Shown: in pieces, positions 27,690-37,215 of the stretch | Layout: each line of letters opens with the position of its first letter | Position numbering within the stretch: the stretch's first letter is position 1 | Assembly (NCBI GenBank): GCA_937776645.1 | Contig: CALMRI010000023.1 | Span: 1 to 37,215 of the forward strand | Origin: an uncultured Alphaproteobacteria bacterium | GTDB taxonomy: Bacteria > Pseudomonadota > Alphaproteobacteria > Thalassobaculales > Thalassobaculaceae | Reading direction: 5' to 3' | Length of the DNA: 37,215 nt | The notes under the pieces: generated by a model | What the model saw: the letters and a program-made list of their open reading frames with translations, nothing else | Database searches by the model: none | What the model was told of the DNA's origin: nothing | Made by a program: the position numbers and the translations under genes

Positions 27690-28549
27690 GATGACGGGCC
27701 GCTGCTACCGGCATGCGCGAGATAGGCATCAAGCAACCGCACGCTCAACGAACCCGCCTTGCCGTTACCAATTACCACATCGTCAATTTGGGTCACCGGG
27801 GTCAGGAACGATGTGGCCGAGGTGACGAAAGCCTCGCGCGCGCCCTTAGCCTCTGCCACGGTAAACGGGCGCTCAACAAAGCTAATACCCTGCTCGGCTG
27901 CCAATGCAATCATCGTCGCGCGGGTGATGCCGCTCAGGATCTCATTGCCCGGATGCCGGGTGACCAGTTCACCCGCCGGCGTGACGATCCAGGCATTGGT
28001 CGATGTGCCCTCGGTCACAAAATCATCGGTGGTCACTTGCCAAGCCTCGTAGGCGCCCGCCTCGCGGGCCCGTTGTTTCCCCAGTACGTTCGGCAAAAGT
28101 GAGACCGACTTGATGTCGCAGCGGGCCCAGCGAATATCTGGGATGGTCAGCACTGCAACCCCTTCCTCGGTCTGGGCCAGAGCCGGCAAACCAAGCCGGC
28201 GCGCGGTCATCACGAGGGCCGGTCGGGTATTTGCAGGAAACGGATGATCGCGCCGAGCCACACCGCGGGTCGCCTGGATATAGACCATGCCATCGCCAAG
28301 GCGGTTGCGCCGGATCATCTCCCGCATCACCTGGCGCAAGGGCGCGCGCCGCATCGGTTGATCGATCCGAAGCTCTCGAAGCGATCGATCAAGCCGGTCG
28401 AGATGCGGTTCCTCGTCAACCAAACCTCCGTGATGCACCAGCACCACCTCATAGACGCCGTCGGCAAACTGGTAGCCGCGGTCCTCGACATGCACCACGG
28501 CGTCGCCATGCGTTACGTAACGCCCGTTTACATAGGCGATTCTGGACAT
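27686..28549 (-). CDS. dat: D-amino-acid transaminase (class IV PLP enzyme)
   Basis: A 287-residue fold-type IV aminotransferase. Motifs are YVNGRYVTHGDAVVHVEDRG at the N-terminus, the PLP lysine in CDIKSVSLLPNVLGK, and the cofactor-binding FVTEGTSTNAWIV and LSGITRATMI. This pattern favours D-amino-acid transaminase over the branched-chain enzyme IlvE, although the two are close relatives. It moves the amino group between D-amino acids and 2-oxo acids, giving D-alanine or D-glutamate for the wall. It lies 53 bases downstream of trkA and upstream of the HAD gene. This trkA-dat-hfq neighbourhood is familiar in Rhodospirillales, but the functional link is unexplained. Confidence 0.9.
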   Translation of the reverse strand: MSRIAYVNGRYVTHGDAVVHVEDRGYQFADGVYEVVLVHHGGLVDEEPHLDRLDRSLRELRIDQPMRRAPLRQVMREMIRRNRLGDGMVYIQATRGVARRDHPFPANTRPALVMTARRLGLPALAQTEEGVAVLTIPDIRWARCDIKSVSLLPNVLGKQRAREAGAYEAWQVTTDDFVTEGTSTNAWIVTPAGELVTRHPGNEILSGITRATMIALAAEQGISFVERPFTVAEAKGAREAFVTSATSFLTPVTQIDDVVIGNGKAGSLSVRLLDAYLAHAGSSGPSS

Positions 28550-28602
28550 GCTCGTGGCCCTTGTTCTAGAGGCAATTGAAGGTTTAACAGTGGAGACGCT
28601 GA

Positions 28603-29979
28603 TCAGAAGAAGTCAAGGCGGACAGCGAACAGTTTCTCCACCTTTTTCACGGCCTCGTAAGTCGCGAACAATACCACTCGGTCATGGGCATTGATCACGG
28701 TTCCTCCGCGCGGGACAATCACCGTTTCGCCTCGAAGGATGGCGCCTATGATCACGCCCGGCGGTAACCGGGCATCCCGCAAGGGCTTGCCCACCAGGGG
28801 CGAGGTCTCCAGTGCCTCGGCCTCGATGACCTCGCCGAAATCCTCACGCACCGAATAAATGCCGCGAATGCGTCCCCGCCGCACATGCTGCAAAATCGAT
28901 GAGACAGTGATAACCCGTGGATTGATCACCGCGTCAATGCCAAGCGTGGTGACCAGCTGGGCATAGGAGTGTTTATTGATCAGAGCGACGGTTCGTTTAG
29001 CGCCGGCTCGCTTGGCTAATAGCGAACCGATGATGTTTACCTCGTCGTCATTAGAAACCGCGACGAAGGTCTCGGTCTCCGAAACATTGGCTTCCTCCAG
29101 GATCTCCAGATCAAGAATATCACCGTTCAAAACCATGGTGTGGTCCAGTGCCTGGGCGACGTATTTCGCCCGTTCCTTATCGAATTCGATTACCTTGGCC
29201 CGAACACCGGCATGCTCAAGTTCAATCTCCTCAGCCAGGGTCAGGCCAATATTGCCGCCACCGGCGATAATGACGCTTTGGCCCTCCTCTTCTTCATGGC
29301 CAAAGGACGCCATGGCACGACCGAGATGGGCCACATCGCAGATAAAATAGACCTGATCGCCGACCAACATCTGATCGTCGGATTTCGGCACGATCCCTTT
29401 ATCGTTCCGAATTATGCCGACGATGACAATGTTAAGGTCAGGAAAAAGCTGGGTGAGTTGACGAATCGGGGTGTTGATAATCGGGCAATCCTCGCCGCAG
29501 CGAACCCCGACCACCCGGATCAACCCATCAGCCATCGGCACAACGTCAAAGGCTCCAGGAACCTGAAGCTGCCGACCGATCGCCCGCGCCACCTCGCGCT
29601 CCGGCGAGATGATGACATCGATCGGCATGTTGTCACGGCTATAAAGGTCACCCCAGATAGGCTTCAAATATTCCTGTTGACGCACCCGAGCGATTTTGGT
29701 GGGAATGTTGAATAGCGAGTGGCCGACTTGGCAGGCGACCATGTTGACCTCATCCGAGAAGGTTACCGCGATCAACATATCGGCGTCTTTGGCGCCGGCC
29801 TGCTCAAGAATGTTCGGTTGCGACGCCAGCCCTTGAATGCTGCGAACATCCAATGTCTCACTGATCCTCTGGACCAGACTCGCGTCCTGGTCGATGACCG
29901 TGACATCATTGTTTTCGCTCGCTAAGTGCTGAGCAATGCTGGTCCCGACCTGGCCAGCGCCGCAAATAACCACCTTCAT
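28603..29979 (-). CDS. trkA: Trk system potassium uptake protein TrkA
   Basis: A 458-residue peripheral membrane protein with two RCK halves. Each has an NAD-binding Rossmann glycine motif, VVICGAGQVGTSIAQHLA at the N-terminus and VIIAGGGNIGLTLAEEIE in the middle, each followed by an acidic strand end (VIDQD, VIEFD), and each closed by a TrkA-C domain. It gates TrkH/TrkG potassium channels in response to NAD(H)/ATP. No trkH is in the window. The ATG at 29979 is chosen over the preceding GTG. It starts nine bases after ntrX and is very probably in the same transcript. Confidence 0.96.
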   Translation of the reverse strand: MKVVICGAGQVGTSIAQHLASENNDVTVIDQDASLVQRISETLDVRSIQGLASQPNILEQAGAKDADMLIAVTFSDEVNMVACQVGHSLFNIPTKIARVRQQEYLKPIWGDLYSRDNMPIDVIISPEREVARAIGRQLQVPGAFDVVPMADGLIRVVGVRCGEDCPIINTPIRQLTQLFPDLNIVIVGIIRNDKGIVPKSDDQMLVGDQVYFICDVAHLGRAMASFGHEEEEGQSVIIAGGGNIGLTLAEEIELEHAGVRAKVIEFDKERAKYVAQALDHTMVLNGDILDLEILEEANVSETETFVAVSNDDEVNIIGSLLAKRAGAKRTVALINKHSYAQLVTTLGIDAVINPRVITVSSILQHVRRGRIRGIYSVREDFGEVIEAEALETSPLVGKPLRDARLPPGVIIGAILRGETVIVPRGGTVINAHDRVVLFATYEAVKKVEKLFAVRLDFF

Positions 29980-29988
29980 CACGTGACA

Positions 29989-31393
29989 TCAGCCGGTTTT
30001 GATCGGCCGCTCCCCTTGGGTCACGCCCAGCGACTTAAGTTTTCGGTGCAGGGCCGAGCGCTCCATTCCGACAAAACTCGCGGTGCGCGAGATGTTGCCG
30101 CCGAATCTGTTGACCTGGGCCAAAAGGTATTCTCGTTCGAAGGTTTCCCGGGCATCGCGTAACGGCATGCCCATGATTTCCACCCCCCGATCCAACTGCA
30201 ACGTGGTCGGCGCCACCGACACGATTTCCGGCGGCAGCATATCGGCCCGAATCTTATCGCGCGATGTTCCCGGCGCCATGATCAGTAGCCAATCGATGAC
30301 GTTGCGCAATTGCCGCACATTACCGGGCCAGTCATAGGCCTGTAGCGCTGCTAATGCATCCTCAGAAATTTCCCGTAATGGCATGCCGGAAACTTCCGCG
30401 GACTGACGCAGGAAATGCCGGGTGAGCTTGGGGATATCTTCGCGCCGCTCACGCAGGGCCGGAACCCGTACCGGCACAACATTGAGCCGGTAAAACAAAT
30501 CCTCGCGGAACCGCCCGGTTGATATTTCCTGCTGCAGGTCCCGATTTGTCGAGGCGATCACCCGAACGTCGACCTCGACTTCGATCTTCCCACCGACCCG
30601 CCGAAACCGCTGTTCTTGCAGAACCCGAACGATTTTCCCTTGTGTTTCCAAAGGCATGTCCGTAACTTCGTCGAGGAAAAGCGACCCCTTATGGGCTCGC
30701 TCGAAGACGCCGACAGTATGGGCATTGGAAAAGCCGGTCTCTGGATTTTCGGTACCGAACAGTTCGAGTCTCCAGGCGTTCCGGATTCAAGGTCGCACAA
30801 TTCAGCACCACCATTGGCCCATCCATCCGCCCCGACTTGGCGTGGATCATACCGGCAACCACTTCCTTACCGGCGCCAGCCGGTCCGGTGATCAGCACAC
30901 GACTATTGGTTGGCGCAACCTTTTCGACCGTTGATCGAATCTGGGCCAGACCTGGCGAGCTGCCGATCAGATCATTGCTATACCCAACCTTGCGCAACAG
31001 TTCGATATTTTCACGTTTCAACCGTGCAGCCTCGACCGCGCGCCGGACCAGCAGCAGCAGTCGGTCGGCCTTGAACGGTTTTTCGATGAAGTCGTAAGCT
31101 CCACGTTTAATCGCGTTGACTGCGGTCTTGATGGTGCCGTGACCGCTGATCATGATGACCGGAAGGCTCGGATGCGCTTCCTTGACCCAGTCGAGGATTT
31201 CCAAACCATCAAGAGAGCTATTTTGCAACCAAATATCGAGGATCAGCAGCCCCGGAACTCGGCCGTTTACCTCGGCCAATGCCTGGTCCGAATCGCCTGC
31301 TTCGCGGGTGTCGTAGCCTTCGTCTTCCAATATGCCGGCGATCAAAGCACGGATGTCCGCCTCGTCATCGACGATCAGGATATCATTCGCCAT
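29989..31393 (-). pseudogene. ntrX: Nitrogen response regulator NtrX, one frameshift
   Basis: The gene begins MANDILIVDDEADIRALIAG with phospho-acceptor Asp53 in LLILDIWLQ. The AAA+ domain follows: Walker A LITGPAGAGKEVVAGMIH and VVLNCATLNPERLE. At 30766-30772 the frame breaks, and the adjacent frame continues ELFGTENPETGFSNAH, VGVFERAHKGSLFLDEV, MPLETQGKIVRVLQEQ and a C-terminal Fis-type helix-turn-helix (GGNISRTASFVGMERSALHR). One extra base between GAG and GAACTG explains it; the repaired length is about 467 residues. The GAFTGA loop that contacts sigma-54 is replaced by HTVGVFERAH, as is usual for alphaproteobacterial NtrX, so it is not expected to activate sigma-54. It starts 13 bases after ntrY. 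Confidence 0.92.
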
Positions 31394-31406
31394 GCTTGCT
31401 CGCCTT

Positions 31407-33617
31407 TCACTGGCTGAAATCGTTAGCAATATCCACCGTCGTATCGGCTTCCGCGGTGATCCACTCGGTGATCACGGGAAATTCCAGGATCGCTATGGCA
31501 CCTCCACCATTACGGTCGAGTATCCTGATCTCACCATTATGATCTTCCATGATTTTCCTGACGATAGCGAGTCCGAGACCGGTCCCCTTCTCTCGGGTGG
31601 TCACGTACGGTTCGGTCAATCGATGCCGATCAACCACCGGCAAGCCACGGCCATTATCGCAAATCATGATCAAGGCGTGATTCTGGTCCATCGTTACGCT
31701 GATCTCGATTGCGCCGGGGGCAGGATCATCTTGTTGCTCGCGCGACTCTATCGAATCGGCGGCGTTTTGCAGTAGGTTGGTCAGCGCTTGGCGAACCTGG
31801 CGAGCGTCACACAGCAGCGGGATATCCCGGTCCGGCAGAGTGAGCTTGAAATGGATCCCCGGATGCGCGGTATCTTGAAGCGCGGTCTGCTCGCGCAACA
31901 GGGTCGCCAGATTGATCTCCTGGAAGACTGCCGCCGGCATCCGCGCAAATTCCGAGAACGCATCAACCATGCGGCCGATATCTTCGACCTGGCGAATGAT
32001 GGTATCTGTCAACGCCTCGAAAGTGTCGGTATCTTTGGTGATCTGGCCCAAATACTTCCGCTTCAGCCGTTCTGCCGAAAGCTGGATCGGAGTCAACGGA
32101 TTTTTAATTTCGTGGGCGATGCGCCTCGCCACATCGGACCAAGCCGCCTTGCGCTGAGCGGATTGTAATTCCGAAATATCGTCAAAAGTTACGACGAAAC
32201 CGGTGATCTCCCCATCCGACATTTCAGCGGAAATGCGGCAAAGCAGAGCGATCTTACGGTCACTGCGGGAAAGCTCGACCTGCCCTTCGGCGCGCCGGGA
32301 TGGACGTTTTCGCGCCTGGTCGAGCAAGGCGCTCAACTCCGGCACGGCTTCCTCAAGGCGACAGTCGGCGAGGTCGGAAAGGGCCATATCAAGCAGTTGT
32401 GCCGCCGATCGGTTCGGCAGATTTATCCGCCCCTCGGCGTCCACGCCGATCACCCCTGCCGAGACACCGCCCAGCACCGCCTCGGTAAACCGCCGTCGGG
32501 TATCCTCCTGACGATGAGCATCGATCAGATCATTGCGCTGGGCCACCAGCTGCCGGGTCATTCGATTGAACGCCCGGCATAGTGTGCCTAACCCACTGAG
32601 CTCCCCCTCGACGACCCGCGCGCTCAAGTCACCGGCGCTCACTTTCTCGGCCGCACCAATCAGATCGCTAATCGGTCCGGCCAGTCGCGTGGCCAGATGC
32701 AGCCCCACCCATATCGCCGCAAACAGCAGAAGCAACGAGACCAAGCCGAAGATCAACGCAAATGTGATCTGAATATCGATGCGCCGGCCTTCCAACTCAC
32801 GGTACTGAGCGACCGCTTGCTTGGTGCGATCGATATAGGTCAGGATTTCCGGTTCGACATAGCGTCCGAGATAGAGATAGGCGTCAACAAACCCCTCAAG
32901 ACGAACAATCGCCCTGATCCGATCGACATCGCTGGTAAGGGTCGCCACCTCGCCGACCCTGGCGCGCCGGAAGGCGTCTTCGGGAAATGGCTCGAAATCA
33001 AATGTGAGGCTGAGGCCGGCGCGGGCTAATACCTTGCCCGCCCCTTCGAAGACCACCACTTCACTCAGATTACGAATAGCTGCCTGAGCGCGGAGTACCT
33101 GCCCTAGACGTTGAGGCTGGGACAACAGAATGGCGGAATTTCGGTTTAAATCTCTGGCCATCGCCAAGGCGTCACCGAGGATGTTGCGGCGGTGCTCTTC
33201 AAGATAGGCCTCGGCGACCGCTTGCGAGCCCCGAACGGCAGTGCCGATACGCTCGCTGAACCAGGAGCGGATACCGAAATCGAAAAGCAGAACAGAGAAG
33301 ACCGCGACAACGATGGTCGGGGTGACGGCGACGACGCTGAACAGCATCACCAGGCGGCCATGCAATCGCGAGCCGGCCAGGCCCTGACGGCGCTGCGACC
33401 AAAGATTGACCAGCCGATGCGCCACCAGCGCCACCAGAACCATCAACAACGATAGATTCAGATACAGCAGGCCGAGCACGACTTGCGGGTCCGGTCCCGC
33501 CGGCCCGGCATTGGCGAAGGTGGTATAGCTGCCGATGCCAGATGCGATGGCCAACAAGGTCAGGGCATAGGCTGCCTTACGCACCAAGCCGACCCGCTGA
33601 ACCCAGCCACGCAGCAT
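31407..33617 (-). CDS. ntrY: Sensor histidine kinase NtrY
   Basis: A 736-residue membrane kinase. Hydrophobic segments lie near residues 15-35, 45-68, 88-112 and 285-310, enclosing an extracytoplasmic sensing region of about 170 residues. A HAMP domain (ATRLAGPISDLIGAAEKVSA), a PAS domain (VSAGVIGVDAEGRINLPNRS), the H-box (RRIAHEIKNPLTPIQLSAER) and ATPase boxes (NLLQNAADSIE, DNGRGLP, GTGLGLAIVRKIMEDH) follow. It phosphorylates NtrX and links nitrogen and redox signals to gene control. The ATG at 33617 has no strong ribosome-binding site. The 193 bases between it and ntrC contain overlapping inverted repeats, so ntrYX may be expressed separately from ntrBC. Confidence 0.95.
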   Translation of the reverse strand: MLRGWVQRVGLVRKAAYALTLLAIASGIGSYTTFANAGPAGPDPQVVLGLLYLNLSLLMVLVALVAHRLVNLWSQRRQGLAGSRLHGRLVMLFSVVAVTPTIVVAVFSVLLFDFGIRSWFSERIGTAVRGSQAVAEAYLEEHRRNILGDALAMARDLNRNSAILLSQPQRLGQVLRAQAAIRNLSEVVVFEGAGKVLARAGLSLTFDFEPFPEDAFRRARVGEVATLTSDVDRIRAIVRLEGFVDAYLYLGRYVEPEILTYIDRTKQAVAQYRELEGRRIDIQITFALIFGLVSLLLLFAAIWVGLHLATRLAGPISDLIGAAEKVSAGDLSARVVEGELSGLGTLCRAFNRMTRQLVAQRNDLIDAHRQEDTRRRFTEAVLGGVSAGVIGVDAEGRINLPNRSAAQLLDMALSDLADCRLEEAVPELSALLDQARKRPSRRAEGQVELSRSDRKIALLCRISAEMSDGEITGFVVTFDDISELQSAQRKAAWSDVARRIAHEIKNPLTPIQLSAERLKRKYLGQITKDTDTFEALTDTIIRQVEDIGRMVDAFSEFARMPAAVFQEINLATLLREQTALQDTAHPGIHFKLTLPDRDIPLLCDARQVRQALTNLLQNAADSIESREQQDDPAPGAIEISVTMDQNHALIMICDNGRGLPVVDRHRLTEPYVTTREKGTGLGLAIVRKIMEDHNGEIRILDRNGGGAIAILEFPVITEWITAEADTTVDIANDFSQ

Positions 33618-33664
33618 CTGCCGTCGGCCGACAGGCGCCGGTGGATCGATTTTCCCGATGATTG

Positions 33665-33701
33665 GTTATCCGAGGGACAGACGAGGATAACGGTCCCTCG
33701 G
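33665..33701. other. Overlapping inverted repeats in the ntrC-ntrY gap
   Basis: CCGAGGGAC (33670-33678) is exactly complementary to GTCCCTCGG (33693-33701). A second pair, GTTATCC (33665-33671) with GGATAAC (33685-33691), shares bases with the first, so the two hairpins exclude each other. Neither is followed by a T run. The position 48-84 bases upstream of the ntrY start suggests a leader structure or protein-binding site; this is inference. Confidence 0.55.
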
Positions 33702-33810
33702 GCGCCGTCCGCTTGGCCGGTCCCCGGTGGTACCGAGTCGGTCATATCCTCTCCGGTCTGGTTCACCGGCGGCAGACCATTCTCTTTGCCTGGTGCGTGC
33801 GCCACGACTG

Positions 33811-35268
33811 TCACTTTAAGCCGCGGACCACCGGGATGTCCAACTCGCGGATCTTCTTGCGCAGGGTGTTTCGGTTCAGCCCAAGCAAGGCCGCCGCGCG
33901 CAATTGATTGCCGTTGGTCGCCTCAAGGGATTGAGCGATTAACGGCCGCCCTACCTCCCGAATGATCCGCTCGTACAGGCCGGCGGCCGGTAATCCATCC
34001 TCATGCGCCTCGAAATAGGTGCGCAGGTGGCGATCCACCGCGTCGGTCAAATTCTCCGACCGGCTGCCTACCTCCGGCGCCGGGCTTTCCGATTGCTCGA
34101 GCAGTTCATGCGTGATGGCGTCGGCACCGACGACCTCCTCGGTGTAAAGCGCCGCCAGACGCTTCACCAGATTTTCAAGCTCCCGCACATTTCCTGGCCA
34201 GGAATGCGCCATCAACACCTTCAATCCGGCGGCATCGATGCTTTTCGACGACAGGCCAAGACTAACCGCCTGATGCTGGAAATGATGCACCAGATCGGGA
34301 ATGTCCTCGCGGCGCTCGCGCAGCGCCGGCAGCCGGATTGGCACCACGTTCAGGCGATAGAACAGATCTTCGCGAAACAAACCCTGGCGTATCAACTGGC
34401 GCAAATCGCGGTGCGTCGCGGCGATAATCCGAACATTCGCCTGGATCGGCGACCGACCGCCCACCGAGGTGTACTCACCTTCCTGCAAAACTCTCAGCAG
34501 TCGGGTTTGCGCCTCCGGCGGCATATCGCCGATCTCATCGAGAAACAGCGTGCCGTTCTGGGCTTGTTCGAACCGTCCAGTGGAGCGTGTCGCGGCGCCG
34601 GTGAAAGCGCCTTTTTCGTGACCGAACAACTCGCTTTCGATCAGCTCGCGCGGGATCGCCGCCATGTTGATCGCCACGAACGGTCCGGTAGCCCGTTTGC
34701 CATAGTCATGCAGGGCCCGGGCGATCAATTCCTTACCGGTTCCCGATTCGCCGGCGATAATCACCGTGAGATCGGTTCCCATCAGCCTGGCCATGACCCG
34801 GTATATTTCTTGCATTGGCGGCGAGCGACCGATCAGCGGCATCGCCTCGTCGTCATCCGGCGGGCGCGCCGCCCCGGCTTCCAGCGCAATATCTGACGCG
34901 GTGGACAGCGCCTTGCGCACGGATTCGGTCAATTTAGAAAGATCGAACGGCTTGGCCAAATAATCAAAGGCGCCCCGCTCGCTCGCCTGCACCGCCGTCA
35001 GCAAGGTATTGCGGGCGCTCATCACGATAACCCGAAGGTCTGGGCGCAGGCGGCGGATCCGCGGCAGCAGATCCAGGCCATTCTCATCCGGCATGACAAC
35101 ATCGGTGACCACGAGATCGCCGTCACCGTTTTTGATCCAAGCCCAAAGGTTGGCGGCCGTCCCGGTCGAGCGGACCTCGTGTCCAAGGCGGGTCAATGCC
35201 TGGGTCAGTACGGTACGGATCGCCGGATCATCATCGGCAATCAGAATGGTGGCGCGCCCGACGCTCAC
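33811..35268 (-). CDS. ntrC: Nitrogen regulation response regulator NtrC
   Basis: A 485-residue sigma-54 activator. The receiver domain has [11 protein letters not shown] and phospho-acceptor Asp56 in [12 protein letters not shown]. The AAA+ domain has Walker [15 protein letters not shown], the intact sigma-54 contact loop GAFTGAATR, and Walker [12 protein letters not shown]. The C-terminus has a Fis-type helix-turn-helix ([20 protein letters not shown]). Phosphorylated by NtrB under nitrogen limitation, it drives glnA, glnK-amtB, nif-related and transport promoters. The GTG start overlaps the ntrB stop by four bases. Intact, in contrast to ntrX. Confidence 0.97.
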   Translation of the reverse strand: MSVGRATILIADDDPAIRTVLTQALTRLGHEVRSTGTAANLWAWIKNGDGDLVVTDVVMPDENGLDLLPRIRRLRPDLRVIVMSARNTLLTAVQASERGAFDYLAKPFDLSKLTESVRKALSTASDIALEAGAARPPDDDEAMPLIGRSPPMQEIYRVMARLMGTDLTVIIAGESGTGKELIARALHDYGKRATGPFVAINMAAIPRELIESELFGHEKGAFTGAATRSTGRFEQAQNGTLFLDEIGDMPPEAQTRLLRVLQEGEYTSVGGRSPIQANVRIIAATHRDLRQLIRQGLFREDLFYRLNVVPIRLPALRERREDIPDLVHHFQHQAVSLGLSSKSIDAAGLKVLMAHSWPGNVRELENLVKRLAALYTEEVVGADAITHELLEQSESPAPEVGSRSENLTDAVDRHLRTYFEAHEDGLPAAGLYERIIREVGRPLIAQSLEATNGNQLRAAALLGLNRNTLRKKIRELDIPVVRGLK

Positions 35269-36437
35269 CTGCCGGCTCCGGCGGTGAAGCGGCGGATATG
35301 CGGCGCGACACTCGGCTCAGTCTCGCTGTCGGCGGTGGAGATTGGCAAGGTGACCCGAAAAATCGTCCGTCTCGGCTCGGAATCCAGTTCCACCACGCCC
35401 CCGTGATCGGCCACCGCCTTGGCGACAAAGGCAAGGCCGAGACCGGTTCCCGATGCCTTTGACGTCACGAAAGGCTCGAACAGATTGGCCCGCAGATCCT
35501 CGGGAATGCCTGGCCCATTGTCCTGGATTGATACCAACAGGGGCAGATCCAACCGGTCTCCGGTGCCCCCAACCGCCAGTCGCATGCCGTGGCGATAGGC
35601 GGTCGACAATTGCACTTCGCCGCCGGTCGCCAACGGCAAGGCTTCACAGGCGTTCTTCAGCAGATTGAGAAACAACTGGATCAAAATATCCCGGTTACCC
35701 AGTGCCGCCGGCAATGACGGGTCGTAGCGTTCGACGAATGTCACGTGGCGACCAAACCCCGTCACAGCCACGCGGCGGCAATGGTCGAGCACCTCGTGAA
35801 TGTTGATCGCGGCCTTGCGAATGGGGCGCTCGTCGGCAAACACTTCCATGCGATCGACCAGCGCGACGATGCGGTCGGTCTCATTGCAGATTAGCTGGGT
35901 GAGGTTCTTGTCGCCGCTGTCTATGGTCTGCTCCAGCAACTGAGCGGCGCCGCGAATGCCCGATAACGGGTTCTTTACCTCATGCGCCAGCATCGCCGCC
36001 ATCGCCGAAACCGAGCGGGCAGCGCCGCGAAACTGCAATTGGTGATGCAGGCGTCGCGCAATCGAACGTTCGAACAGCGTGATCGCCAGGTCGCCAAGGC
36101 TTTCGGCAATCGGCGACACTTCAATATTTACCACCTTTACCCCAAGCCGCGGGCTCTCCAAAAGCAGGTCGTAATCGGCAAAGCTGCTGCCGGTGCTTCG
36201 GGCTTGCTCGATCATGCTGAATAGCGGGCTGTCGGCGGGTATTAGACTGGCCAGTTTTTGACCCACCAGAGCCGCCGCACTGCCATCGAAGAATGTCTCG
36301 GCGGCCGAATTCAGGAATTTTACCGCGTTATCCGCCTCAATGGTCATCACTGGGTGCGGCAAGGCGTTAAGGATCGCCCCATAGTCTGGAACTGAGCCGT
36401 GGTCTGGAACCGCGCACGTGATAGTTCCACTAACCAT
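35265..36437 (-). CDS. ntrB: Nitrogen regulation sensor kinase NtrB
   Basis: The product, from ATG 36437, is 390 residues and soluble. A PAS domain ([20 protein letters not shown]) is followed by the H-box [20 protein letters not shown] with the phosphorylated histidine, the N box [13 protein letters not shown]1 DNGPGIP and G2 [19 protein letters not shown]. NtrB phosphorylates NtrC when nitrogen is low and acts as phosphatase under PII (GlnB) control. The start overlaps the dusB stop (TGATGG), so dusB-ntrB-ntrC forms one operon, as is standard in alphaproteobacteria. Confidence 0.96.
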   Translation of the reverse strand: MVSGTITCAVPDHGSVPDYGAILNALPHPVMTIEADNAVKFLNSAAETFFDGSAAALVGQKLASLIPADSPLFSMIEQARSTGSSFADYDLLLESPRLGVKVVNIEVSPIAESLGDLAITLFERSIARRLHHQLQFRGAARSVSAMAAMLAHEVKNPLSGIRGAAQLLEQTIDSGDKNLTQLICNETDRIVALVDRMEVFADERPIRKAAINIHEVLDHCRRVAVTGFGRHVTFVERYDPSLPAALGNRDILIQLFLNLLKNACEALPLATGGEVQLSTAYRHGMRLAVGGTGDRLDLPLLVSIQDNGPGIPEDLRANLFEPFVTSKASGTGLGLAFVAKAVADHGGVVELDSEPRRTIFRVTLPISTADSETEPSVAPHIRRFTAGAGR

Positions 36438-37215
36438 CACGCGGCCAACCTTTCGCCAGCGGTATCGTACAACGCGGCGATTGCACCGAAGACCCGGACA
36501 GGGTCACCCGATATATTAATCGCCTGGCGAAACCGGGCCGATTCCGGCAGTCCCTTGGTGTACCAGCCGATATGTTTGCGGGCGATGCGCGTGCCGGTAT
36601 GCGCGCCATAGTGCAGCAACATGGCGTCAACATGGGCAAGCAGCGTTTCGCGTTGCTCAGCCAAGCTCGGATCAGGGAGGCGAACCCCGTGGTGCAGATA
36701 GTTGACCACCTGATTGGGGAACCACGGGCGGCCATAGACCCCGCGCCCTATCATCACCCCATCTGCACCGGAAATCCGTAGACACTCGGCTGCATCCTCG
36801 ACGGTTTCGATATCGCCATTGGCGATGACAGGAATACCGACGGCTTGTTTAACCGTGCCAATGAACGGCCAATCGGCTTGGCCGGTATACATCTGGCAGC
36901 GGGTTCGGCCATGCACGGTAAGCATCTTTACCCCCGTGTCCTCGGCGATCCGGGCCAACGTCGGGGCGTTGCGGTTCTCGTCATCCCAGCCGGTTCGCAT
37001 CTTCAAGGTAACCGGCACCGACACCGCGTTGACTACCGCCTCAATGATCCGTCGAGCCAGGTCCTCTTCGCGCATCAGGGCTGATCCAGCAAGCTTGTTA
37101 ACGACTTTCTTGGCCGGGCACCCCATGTTGATATCAATGATCGCTGCCCCGCGATCCTCGTTGAGACGGGCCGCCTCAGCCATGTCGGCCGGGTCCCACC
37201 CGGCGAGCTGTACCG
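36437..37215 (-). CDS. dusB: tRNA-dihydrouridine synthase DusB, C-terminal part (runs off the window)
   Basis: The open frame continues past the right edge; 258 codons are visible. Motifs are IIDINMGCPAKKVVNKLAGS with the catalytic cysteine, VTLKMRTGWDDENRN, LTVHGRTRCQMYTGQADW, PVIANGDIET and the FMN-phosphate-binding DGVMIGRGVYGRPW. The C-terminal helical tRNA-binding domain is complete (HIGWYTKGLPESARFR). The enzyme reduces uridine to dihydrouridine in the tRNA D loop with FMN and NADPH. It is the upstream gene of the ntrBC operon, recalling the dusB-fis pairing of enteric bacteria, though here with ntrBC. Confidence 0.96.
   Translation of the reverse strand, partial: VQLAGWDPADMAEAARLNEDRGAAIIDINMGCPAKKVVNKLAGSALMREEDLARRIIEAVVNAVSVPVTLKMRTGWDDENRNAPTLARIAEDTGVKMLTVHGRTRCQMYTGQADWPFIGTVKQAVGIPVIANGDIETVEDAAECLRISGADGVMIGRGVYGRPWFPNQVVNYLHHGVRLPDPSLAEQRETLLAHVDAMLLHYGAHTGTRIARKHIGWYTKGLPESARFRQAINISGDPVRVFGAIAALYDTAGERLAA

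Noticed and set aside
33560..33814. Minus-strand frame between ntrC and ntrY
   Set aside because: It has low-complexity N-terminal text and overlaps the ntrY start in another frame; no motif or family. The inverted repeats are a better explanation for the gap.
34003..34896. Nearly 300-codon plus-strand frame opposite ntrC
   Set aside because: Shadow of the ntrC AAA+ domain; no start signal and no family resemblance.

Overview
The window looks like a chromosomal segment of an alphaproteobacterium, most likely of the Rhodospirillales type. The evidence is gene order and protein character. One minus-strand run holds dusB-ntrB-ntrC-ntrY-ntrX-trkA-dat-HAD-hfq-hflX. A plus-strand run holds rlpA-dac-tmk-holB-metG-tatD-MBL. 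There is a CIRCE-controlled groESL, and NtrX lacks the GAFTGA loop. No taxonomic search could be run.

Layout: (1) 1-3197: the 3' end of a frameshifted DUF3320-type helicase gene, a class-I glutamine-amidotransferase-like hydrolase on the minus strand, and a divergent pair encoding a dienelactone hydrolase and a PhyH-type Fe(II)/2OG dioxygenase. (2) About 3.4-10.46 kb: the remains of an integrative, phage- or satellite-like element. It has small phage-type proteins, a multiply frameshifted RepB-type primase/helicase, two small conserved element proteins, and a P4-type tyrosine integrase facing the 3' end of tRNA-Ser(UGA). A perfect tandem 12-bp repeat lies between integrase and tRNA. The integrase has glycine where the first catalytic arginine is expected. 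(3) 10.6-18.9 kb: cell-wall genes (lytic transglycosylase, RlpA, D,D-carboxypeptidase), then tmk-holB-metG-tatD-MBL with overlapping ends. (4) 18.9-20.17 kb: a gene graveyard with a transposase-like tail and a decapitated serine hydrolase. (5) 20.17-25.2 kb: mazG, argC, an inositol-monophosphatase-family gene and groESL. (6) 25.2-37.2 kb: hflX, hfq, a HAD phosphatase, a D-amino-acid transaminase, trkA, the two nitrogen two-component systems NtrYX and NtrBC, and dusB running off the right edge.

The most striking general feature is the number of single-base indels. They are expected in a dying element, but they also break genes that are normally kept: groEL, argC (three times), ntrX, a lytic transglycosylase and an IMPase-family gene. 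Most fall in short homopolymers, and the protein resumes cleanly in the next frame. This fits either residual sequencing error in a draft assembly or real ongoing gene decay. The sequence alone cannot decide, so I mark these genes as frameshifted and give the exact places.

I see no CRISPR array and no complete, clearly new system. The better leads are the element next to tRNA-Ser (active-site-altered integrase, tandem repeats, an uncharacterised putative zinc-binding protein family linked to the primase), the helicase remnant at the left edge, and two structured intergenic regions (groES-groEL and ntrC-ntrY).
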